From the NCBI GenBank assembly GCA_903813345.2, contig CAIIXF020000002.1:25620455-25684454 (forward strand): DNA of 64,000 nucleotides, read 5' to 3'. This stretch comes from Owenia fusiformis (taxonomy: Eukaryota > Annelida > Polychaeta > Sabellida > Oweniidae). The notes under the pieces are model-generated. The model was not told where the DNA came from and did not search any database. It saw only the letters and a list, made by a program, of their open reading frames with translations. Below, piece after piece: positions 59,001-64,000 of this stretch; the first letter of the stretch is position 1, and each line of letters opens with the position of its first letter. A program made the translations under genes and the position numbers.

Positions 59001-61688
59001 CCATGAGTCAATCTGTTGAGTGATCAAAGATTTTTGAAATAAAGTATGTACTTGTAATGCTTAACTTAATGGTACTGAGTCCATTTGTCTAAATATGATA
59101 AAATAATCCATATTGAGAAACATGAAAACCAATATAGTTTTTGAAGAGAGTAATAGCTGTCGATTAATTTACATTATATGAATCTCAAAAATGTCATAAT
59201 GCATAACATATTTTGTTTGCTGTAGTTGAAATTGAAACTCTTATTTCTCATTTGAATCATGAAGAATAAAAGAAGTTTGTGTCTGTGCTTTAAAGTAACA
59301 TTTATATTTAGATTCTTATGAACATGCACAGCTCTACATTGTAATCACCTACACCTGTCTTTTATGTCAATCAGCACTATCTACTAGATATAGTATGTTG
59401 ACATAAGAACAGCTTGATATTCCATTGCAGGTGTCCGTAAACAACCCTCACATAATGAGTGCTATCCTAGCAGATGAGGAGACCCTTGGAAGTGATGAAG
59501 AATCAATCACAGAGGCTAGCTTTAACACAGGAGATCCTGCACCTTCTGAAGTTAACCCAAACCCTATTGAAGATGCCCCTAAGATGTTAACCGTTGAGGA
59601 TTTGATATCAGTTGGACCAGCTATCAAAATCCATAAGGCATTCCCTAAGCCAACAATTAACAAGGTGCAGCCCATTCATAAAGGGACACAACCTGGTAAA
59701 GGAGCACCAAATAAAGAGGTTCACACCAAGCAGGAGGTTCAAGTGGCAAGTGCTATTCCAAGCAGAGTCACTAGAGCCTTGGCACGTGAAGCAGCATTTC
59801 AAGTCCCATCTAAGAGTAAACCAACTCAAATCAAGCCCCCTGCAGAGAAACCTAAGAAGAACATACCAAAGGGGAAAGATAAGGAAAATGAGATTGGAAA
59901 GGAAGCTGATGTGGGGAAGAAGACCAGTGCAGTTGTTCCAGATGCTGCTAGGTTTCCAGTGAGGGAGAAGGACATGCCTCAAGTAACACGCCTCCCATCA
60001 TATGGTACTCTCACTAAAGTCACGCGGCTGCCTGCCTACTCAAAGGCTACTACTAATACAACACTACGAAGCAGCATAGGGCTGCGGAGCAGCACCAGGA
60101 CTGCAGCCCAAAATGGAACTACCAACCCACCAGTAGTACAAACTGGGAAACAGAAATGTGCTACAGTGAAACCAACTAGTAGTATTCCAACTACTGGGCA
60201 ACCAACTAGTAGCATTCCCATTAAAGGGCAACCAACTAGTAGCATTCCCATTAAAGGGCAACCAACTAGTAGTATTCCCACTAAAGGACCAGCTCAAAGT
60301 ACAAGAGCATCCCTAGCCTCTAAACTAAAACCCCCACAATTGAATCCCAGTGCAAAAGAGCCTCCCGCTCCAACTAGACGTATGCAATTTCCTAAAGCTG
60401 GACTAAAACCAAAAGTTACCCCTATATTGTCTGAGCCTACATGTGAAGGCACCCCAGCTTACTCCTCCAGTGTACAATCCAGCTTTGCGAAGAAGTATAC
60501 TTCAGAGCATCAAACCCATGTTGTCATAAAGCGTGAACTTCGTACTTCTAACATTGCCACGAACATGTCTCAGCTATCATCAAAATCTGCCCATATTCCT
60601 ACCATCACAAATCACATACCAACAGTTTCTACGCAAGTGGCCAAATTCCCTGTTCACCCAGAAGAAACAGCTGGGACCCAACCATTTTCAGTAACGAAAC
60701 ATCCTGAGGGAATAACAAGGACACCACCATTCCCAGTATCGCAGGGTTTTGAAAGAGTGGCAGGGACGCAACCATGTAGGCTGTCTGATGAGTTCAAGTA
60801 TGCTGACCACAGTAGTTACACTGATGACTCTGGAGCTTTCTTCAGTCCAGGTAAGGGTTCATGTTATGTATAAACATTGATTCCAGTTTAAAGACAGAAT
60901 TGTATAAATGTACATTATGGGGGTTGATGTATTTTCATTCATGAATTGTCAATTGTGACTTGAAAGTGGTCATACTTCACTTAAACAATAGCTTGTTTTA
61001 ATGCATGTGGTATTCTTTTATTATTCTTTTGTAACCACTTTGACCAATGCTCCACGTAGAGAATTTTACTTATTTCATATTTACTGTGCATTAAGAGCAA
61101 TAAAGAAAAGAAACAAATGTATGTTGTAAATCGTTCATTCCAGACATACCAGATAATGTTCTACGCAGTAAGTCTCCTGATCTCGTGTTAGCGAATAGAA
61201 ACACACAAAATCATCGCCGTAGTTTAAGTGATGTTGATGTATCACCAATACGCATAAGTGGGACTGTAAAACCCGAGAGTCAGTCCCCATTAGGACCCCT
61301 TGTACTAGAAAACAAAGGTCGGGCTTTGAGCCAGGAAGATATTTTGGATATCTCCACGAATCAAGACAAGATGCAAACACATGTATCCTTTGAAAATAAT
61401 GATAAAGAAAATATTGAAAAACCTGAACGATTTGAACGGAAATCGTCAGGACGCGGATCGAAATTGATGCGCATGTTTAAAGGACTGCGACAGAGAAATT
61501 CTAACCATGAAGCAGAGACTATCAAGTTTGAGCCAAAACGAACGAGAGCCAGATATCTAGGAGGTACCAAAGAGGTCATGATGTCAACTCCATATGCTGC
61601 AGAAGAAAAGGTTGCTGCTCGTGCTCTGCGATCTCGTGAAATACGTTCTGGGCTTAAACCCATGTACATTAAAAATGAAGCCAAGTAA
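36471..61688 (+). CDS. INF2/FHDC1-type formin, 18 coding exons, 1482 aa
   Basis: The likely role is actin filament nucleation and remodelling in the cytoplasm by an autoinhibited formin. I place the coding exons at 36471-36804, 37127-37242, 37855-38014, 38536-38609, 39391-39486, 40183-40259, 40740-41033, 41983-42107, 44472-44578, 44945-45103, 45899-46156, 46434-46612, 46998-47121, 47611-47775, 48439-48547, 58654-58760, 59431-60850 and 61144-61688. Every junction has AG/GT borders and matching phase. The sum is 4449 bases, one uninterrupted frame ending in TAA. The domain order is an armadillo-like DID region (about 1-290), a linker, FH2 (about 413-757), a DAD/WH2-like motif (about 804-818) and a long disordered tail. 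This order matches inverted formins (INF2, FHDC1). The choice between those two orthologues is not settled. The start ATG at 36471 gives an N-terminus resembling INF2. Intron 8 holds tRNA genes and intron 15 holds a P450 gene. Confidence 0.9.
38048..38155 (+). repeat. Hairpin-headed element in formin intron 3
   Basis: CAACTTTTTTGTGGCTGGTG at the left and GGCAGGTGGTGCTATTTTGA then ATGTTAATTGCCTT at the right; the 5' hairpin is lost. Confidence 0.65.
38681..39181. mobile_element. pogo/Tigger-like TIR element, 501 bp, in formin intron 4
   Basis: The left end CAGTAGAACCTGTATATCTG and right end ATTAGACAGGTTTTACTG are inverted and flanked by TA on both sides (38679-38680, 39182-39183). The interior repeats CTAATCCGAACACCTCCCAA-like words. 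A TA target and ends of this type are typical of pogo-group Tc1/mariner elements. No transposase frame. Confidence 0.75.
40545..40712 (+). repeat. Hairpin-headed element in formin intron 6
   Basis: TATGTTTCCACCAGAAGTGG then TGACATATTGTTATGGTCTC at the left; GCCAGGTGGTAAAATTTTGC and ATGTTAATGCCTTG at the right. A full short copy of about 165 bases. Confidence 0.8.
41983..48547 (+). CDS. Formin exons 8-15: divergent FH2 domain
   Basis: The FH2 domain caps and elongates barbed ends of actin as a dimer. It starts in exon 8 with LRPLKWVKLHNNLPQKGTVW, which matches the FH2 opening (K-x-x-W-x-K-L then G-x-x-W, the lasso Trp). Exon 11 has SLKQFKGDTTKLNLSERFLL followed by FKLQYP, the typical FH2 core. 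The usual GNYLN signature is represented by GNKLN at residues 595-599. Exons 12-15 give the helical post domain, ending about residue 757-792. The domain is complete but divergent: the loop after GNxLN is shortened, going directly to EKSHLGHAEKFKLTSLAELI. Only about 30 residues without a proline tract separate it from the exon 7 linker, so a usual FH1 is absent. Confidence 0.85.
42597..42668 (+). tRNA. tRNA-His (GUG), copy 1
   Basis: A 72-base cloverleaf. The acceptor stem is GCCGTGA/TCACGGC with discriminator A. The anticodon stem CCACG/CGTGG closes the loop TTGTGGC, giving anticodon GTG for histidine. The T arm is CCAGG-TTCGAAT-CCTGG and the D arm has GG in its loop. No intron and no encoded CCA. 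Internal A and B boxes look normal, so RNA polymerase III transcription is expected. It lies in formin intron 8 as the first unit of a tandem array. Confidence 0.95.
42774..42845 (+). tRNA. tRNA-His (GUG), copy 2
   Basis: Identical in its 72 bases to copy 1 as read here, 177 bases downstream. All stems pair and the GTG anticodon is kept. Confidence 0.95.
42951..43022 (+). tRNA. tRNA-His (GUG), copy 3
   Basis: Identical to copies 1 and 2 as read here, 177 bases further on. All stems pair and the GTG anticodon is kept. Confidence 0.95.
43125..43196 (+). tRNA. tRNA-His (GUG), copy 4, T-loop variant
   Basis: Same cloverleaf as copies 1-3 except that the T loop reads TTCTAAT instead of TTCGAAT, changing conserved purine 57 inside the B box. 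All stems still pair. The change may weaken TFIIIC binding or T-loop folding, so function is less sure. Confidence 0.8.
43298..43369 (+). pseudogene. tRNA-His pseudogene, copy 5
   Basis: The last unit of the array. The acceptor and anticodon stems are kept, but the T arm has changed to CCATG-TTCAAAT-CTTGA, which leaves two mismatches. One of the two D-loop guanines is lost (AGTGATTA) and base 9 is changed. It looks like a decaying copy at the array edge, next to a hairpin-headed repeat that begins at 43385. Confidence 0.8.
43385..44265 (+). repeat. GGCTCAC hairpin-headed element with CCGT run and satellite-like tail, in formin intron 8
   Basis: It begins TTTGGCTCACACAGTGAGCC (a hairpin) then TATGGGATTG and a (CCGTCCGTTGGT)n run at 43430-43485. 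After a unique part, 44015-44125 carries CAACTTGCTTCAATTTGACC, ATCATCTACAAGTTGCCAGA and TGACCTTCAGTGACCTTCGA, matching the 31-kb array. It starts just after the tRNA pseudogene. Confidence 0.75.
44720..44900. mobile_element. pogo-like MITE in formin intron 9
   Basis: AAAACCTGTCTCAGTGGAAC at the left and CTTACAGGTTTCACCGTA at the right, with repeated GTGTTCCACT words inside. Confidence 0.65.
46702..46894. mobile_element. CAGGCCCG-family TIR element in formin intron 12, intact ends
   Basis: CAGGCCCGTAGCCAGGATTT at the left and TGGCTACGGGCCTG at the right, flanked by a 5-bp duplication TACTG (46697-46701 and 46895-46899). 193 bases, non-coding. A 5' fragment of the hairpin family (about 46631-46690) lies just upstream. 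Confidence 0.85.
48590..49275. repeat. 40-bp minisatellite in formin intron 15
   Basis: About sixteen units of about 40 bases around TATAGTTATTGTGTTACATA then TCACCTCTTGGTGGTTACCA, with scattered changes and a few shortened units near 49165-49200. Confidence 0.9.
49974..50798. mobile_element. TTAA-flanked TIR element, 825 bp, in formin intron 15
   Basis: The left end AGGCCCCATGTAAAGTTTAA and right end AAACTTTAGACGGGGACT are imperfect inverted repeats. TTAA flanks both sides (49970-49973 and 50799-50802). The interior is A/T-rich without a transposase. TTAA targets point to a Kolobok- or piggyBac-type source. Confidence 0.75.
51631..52358. repeat. Tandem repeat, four units of about 182 bp, upstream of the P450
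   Basis: Units begin TCTTGGTCAGACATAGTTGT at 51631, 51813, 51995 and 52178. The first two are almost identical; the last is the most diverged. Each carries CACTCACTCAGTAGTTGAG. The array ends about 415 bases before the P450 start codon. Confidence 0.95.
52692..52700 (+). promoter_or_regulatory. Possible TATA box of the P450
   Basis: GTTATATAC lies about 75 bases before the P450 ATG, a distance that would give a short leader. The nearby TTTCAG at 52680-52685 could instead be an acceptor for a 5' UTR exon, in which case this is not a promoter. Evidence is motif and position only. Confidence 0.3.
52773..57025 (+). CDS. Cytochrome P450, CYP2 clan (CYP2-like monooxygenase), 5 exons, 504 aa
   Basis: This is a haem-thiolate monooxygenase, expected on the ER membrane with NADPH-P450 reductase as partner. 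The substrate is unknown. Exons are 52773-53658, 55001-55070, 55431-55647, 56394-56553 and 56844-57025; all splice phases fit and sum to 505 codons with TGA, the normal family length. There is an N-terminal membrane anchor (about residues 12-30) and a proline-rich hinge with PWPLLGN. The C-helix is WREQRRFALSTLRDFG (Trp128, Arg132), typical of CYP2. The I-helix is AAGTDTT (308-314) and the K-helix ExxR is ETQR (366-369). PDRF lies at 423-426 and the haem loop FSVGKRACLG has Cys449 as the iron ligand. No expected catalytic residue is missing, so the enzyme should be functional. The gene lies wholly inside formin intron 15 on the same strand. Its 5' half is one very long exon. Confidence 0.95.
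53770..54790 (+). repeat. Hairpin/CCGT-type element with 135-bp tandem tail in P450 intron 1
   Basis: It begins TTTATCCCATCGAAACTAAG, then TTCAGAGGGATATTCGAACG and a TCCGTCCG/TACG run at 53838-53955. A tail follows in which AGTAGTGGAGCGATTTTGTT then GCATGGCACACTGTCTAATG recurs three to four times, the later units about 135 bases apart. AAAATGGC(G/C)GCCATTTT palindromes stand between units. Confidence 0.8.
57279..57284 (+). other. Candidate poly(A) signal of the P450
   Basis: AATAAA about 255 bases after the P450 stop codon, in an AT-rich stretch and before the next hairpin-type repeat. It is the first such hexamer downstream of the gene that I can see. Confidence 0.5.
57378..57515 (+). repeat. 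Hairpin-headed element downstream of the P450
   Basis: TTTTCACCACCACAAGTGGT then GATATATTGTTATGATATCC; the core AGCTCATGGTGAGCTTTTGC looks like an insertion of the GGCTCAC family; the end is TGTGCATGTTAATCCCTTG. Confidence 0.7.
57528..57650 (+). repeat. GGCTCAC hairpin-headed element, partial
   Basis: TTGGCTCACATGGTAAGCCT then ATGGAAGTACCCGTTCATTC and TCTGTCTGTTC, as in the head of the 43.4-kb copy with a degraded CCGT run. Confidence 0.65.
57660..58650. other. End of formin intron 15, no feature recognised
   Basis: AT-rich sequence; the acceptor TTGGTGTAG ends at 58653, just before formin exon 16. Confidence 0.4.
58654..61688 (+). CDS. Formin exons 16-18: DAD/WH2-like motif and long disordered tail
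   Basis: Exon 16 encodes GVLEKIIEDIHAGNF (residues 804-818). It resembles the INF2 DAD/WH2 pattern of a hydrophobic helix followed by D-I-x-x-G-x. Exon 17 (473 codons) is rich in Lys, Ser, Pro and Thr. It has two VTRLPxY motifs and four in-frame 10-residue units based on QPTSSIPIKG (nucleotides about 60168-60290). Exon 18 is highly charged and ends in a basic block, KLMRMFKGLRQR, near residue 1410, then ...GLKPMYIKNEAK. A long basic tail is a known feature of FHDC1, where it binds microtubules; that function here is inference. The phase of exon 16 matches exon 15 across the 10.1-kb intron. Confidence 0.8.
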
Positions 61689-61744
61689 TATTGGTCATAA
61701 CTAATTTTGTTCATAAATCAGTTCATCATTTTTGGGCCATATAC

Positions 61745-61750
61745 AATAAA
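61745..61750 (+). other. Candidate poly(A) signal of the formin (proximal)
   Basis: AATAAA lies 57 bases after the formin stop codon. A second AATAAA occurs at 62768-62773, which would give a UTR of about 1.1 kb containing a 29-bp minisatellite and a pogo-like repeat. Either or both could be used. Confidence 0.5.
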
Positions 61751-61946
61751 TTGTTTTATACATAACAGTGATTAAATTCATTTTAAGGCCATCATATGAA
61801 AAATGAAATAGGATATTTGCCCATCATAAATTGAATCATGCAACCAAAGTGATTATATAAAATAACTTCTATGTTGTATCAATAGTATAAATGTAATGTA
61901 GTTACAACGAAGATAGTTGAAAATGCTTATTTCATGAACGTATAAA

Positions 61947-62180
61947 GTGTATGGCAAATTCCATGTACAGTAATAGTGTATGGCAAATTCCATGTACAGT
62001 AATAGTGTATGGCAAATTACATGTACAGTAATAGTGTGGCAAATTCTATGTACAGTAATAGTGTATGGCAAATTCCATGTTCAGTAATTGTGTATGGCAA
62101 ATTTCATGTACAGTAATAGTGTATGGCAAATTCCACGTACAATAATAGTGTATGGCAAATTCCATATCATGTACAGTAAA
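61947..62180. repeat. 29-bp minisatellite downstream of the formin stop
   Basis: About eight units around AGTGTATGGCAAATTCCATG then TACAGTAAT. It would lie in the 3' UTR if the distal poly(A) signal is used. Confidence 0.9.
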
Positions 62181-62211
62181 TCCTATACATCTGAACACTT
62201 CTCAATATGAA

Positions 62212-62372
62212 TATATGTACAGTGAAGCCTGTAAAGTGGAACACCTCTAAAAGTAGAACACCTCTGTTAGTGAAACACTTTTCAGAGTCCCACAACCACA
62301 ACTTATCCTTAGTGGAACACATTCTAGAGGTACCAAAGGTGTTCCACTTGGACAGGTAATACTGTACTGTAT
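62212..62372. mobile_element. pogo-like MITE in the formin 3' region
   Basis: TACAGTGAAGCCTGTAAAGT at the left and ACTTGGACAGGTAATACTGTA at the right (21 bases ending 62372), with GTGGAACACCTC and GGTGTTCCACTT inside. Confidence 0.75.
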
Positions 62373-62767
62373 TATGCTCTTTCAGTTTTAAAATTGAAAG
62401 TCTTTAAAAAGCAAACATACCTTGTATAAAGAATTTTAATGATTTGCTATTTTTACCTTGGAGACAAGCTGAGGGAAAATTTTGTTCTTTGTGTTTGTAC
62501 TGTTACTGTAGCAATTCAAAATGCTTTATTGCAATAGCAATCATGTGTATGTGTATATTTTGTGACTTAGATTGTATAGATGGCATGATTTGTCATATGT
62601 ATGTATATATTGTGTCTTGTTATACATAGATGGCATGACTTGTCTGTGTATATTTTGCGATTTGTATAGCATGTCTAGTTGCTTGTAAAATGAGATGTAC
62701 ATGGTACAGCCTTTCATATGTACCAGTACTTGTAATTATGTGTATCAAGTGAAATATATTTGGAACA

Positions 62768-62773
62768 AATAAA
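62768..62773 (+). other. Candidate poly(A) signal of the formin (distal)
   Basis: AATAAA in an AT-rich context about 1.08 kb after the stop codon. Using it would place tandem and dispersed repeats in the mature 3' UTR. Confidence 0.3.
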
Positions 62774-62954
62774 GTAATAATTCCTTCACAAACAGGTGTC
62801 GTTATCTCCAAACGGGTGCTTATACAGTATACATTTATATACATACTGAATACACAGCAATTGTCCCATTAATCAAGACTTACTTGCAGATTGTTTTGTC
62901 TTTGCAGTTTTTGTAGCCACATACAATTGAGTGTGACGGTGAAGGAACACTATA

Positions 62955-63085
62955 CAGTAAAACCTGTGTGTATTGAACATTTTTTTGCCGTGTTGGGAGG
63001 TGTTCTCTACAGAAAGGGTAATTCATACAGAGTGGAGTATGTGCAGAGGAAGGGGGGGGGTGTTCACTAATACAGGTTTTACTGT
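62955..63085. mobile_element. pogo-like MITE
   Basis: TACAGTAAAACCTGTGTGTA at the left and ATACAGGTTTTACTGTTA at the right, an inverted pair; the interior has a GGGGGGGG run. Confidence 0.75.
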
Positions 63086-63354
63086 TATTGAGTATTCAAA
63101 TATATTTTATTAAAAAATATTTTGAAAATTGTATAATACAATTAATAATCGTTTATACTTCATATAACATGTATTAAATAATTGTATAATGTAGAATTTG
63201 TAATTGTAGAATTTTGTATATTTTGCATGCCAATTAGTTCACATTGTAGATTTTTATATGCCATAATTTATGTTATTTTTTGTTCTTGTCAGTCAAGTTT
63301 TGAAATTTTCTAGTCTCATTTAGCATTATCAGTTCAGCAGTTTTTGTGTTATAT

Positions 63355-63470
63355 TGTATCTCTTATTGTGTTATATTCTGCCATTTATTGTACAACATTC
63401 TGCCATAATTGTGTTATATTCTGCCATTTATTGTACAAAATTCTGCAATAATTGTGTTATATTCATTATT
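63355..63470. repeat. Two-unit tandem repeat of about 61 bp
   Basis: ATTGTGTTATATTCTGCCAT then TTATTGTACAA(C/A)ATTCTGC(C/A)ATA occurs twice, with a third partial start. Confidence 0.75.
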
Positions 63471-63734
63471 GTGTTGTACTTTTTCTGATGAATTATATCG
63501 ATGTACAATGTGTTGATTTTACTTTGCATTGAAGTTGGTCTATAGAGACCCATGCTATGAATTTGCGTTCTGCTTAGCGCTGCAAATGCGAACTTTTTCT
63601 AGTTTGCTTGACAATGAGTTACATGAAGTGAAAAAAGATTCAGTACTTTGATACGCACATATCATATTAAAAATTGATGATATAATACAGTAGGACGACT
63701 GTATGCTCAGTTTTGGAATCAAATTATGATTTTT

Positions 63735-63815
63735 CACCACCATACCACCACATTTGGAGTTCAACATCTGTAAAAAATGGCAGGTGGTGACATCTTGCAT
63801 GTTAATGCCTTGGAA
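63735..63815 (+). repeat. Hairpin-family element, short remnant
   Basis: TTCACCACCATACCACCACA at the left; AAATGGCAGGTGGTGACATC then TTGCATGTTAATGCCTTG at the right. Confidence 0.7.
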
Positions 63816-64000
63816 AGTAATTTTAAGCACAGTAGGCATTAGAAAGGAGGGGTAGGGCGAATGTGGTTGATTATAATTAAAAATGAGAATTTGAATTACC
63901 AGATTTTAGATCTAAGAATAAGGGAGGGGGAGAAAATGTCAATCAGACCAAGTTCAATGTTGGATGTCGCAATTGTATAACGTCCATTTAAAAACATGTT

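Overview
The window is AT-rich animal nuclear DNA. It has spliced genes with GT/AG introns, a eukaryotic tRNA-His cluster and many small non-autonomous transposons. The hairpin-headed repeats with CCGT runs, the Tc1/mariner- and pogo-like elements and the CYP2-clan P450 suggest a marine invertebrate, but species and phylum cannot be fixed from the sequence. No bacterial, phage or CRISPR features were seen.

The left part (1 to about 36.3 kb) holds no protein gene I can support. It is intergenic DNA, or possibly long introns of genes outside the window, packed with repeats. These include minisatellites (4.7, 10.2, 13.0-14.4 and 35.5 kb), a 182-bp tandem repeat (17.4 kb) and several long fold-back elements (9.3, 10.9-11.9, 12.2-15.4, 27.4 and 27.8 kb). 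There are also short TIR elements starting CAGGCCCGTAGCC and a family headed by a GTCACCAC/GTGGTGAC hairpin. One copy of that family, at 31.0-32.9 kb, has grown into a satellite-like array full of TCAAGGTCA motifs.

The right part (36.4-61.7 kb) is one large plus-strand gene of 18 coding exons. It encodes an intact 1482-residue formin of the INF2/FHDC1 type: an armadillo-like N-terminal inhibitory region, a divergent FH2 domain, a DAD/WH2-like motif and a long basic, serine- and proline-rich tail. All splice phases join into one open frame. A normal proline-rich FH1 region is missing. Intron 8 carries five tandem tRNA-His(GUG) units, four with intact stems and one decayed. Intron 15 (about 10 kb) contains a complete five-exon cytochrome P450 gene of the CYP2 clan (504 residues) on the same strand, so the P450 is nested in the formin gene.

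Downstream of the formin stop (61.7-64 kb) are poly(A) signals, a 29-bp minisatellite and further pogo-like and hairpin-type repeat copies.
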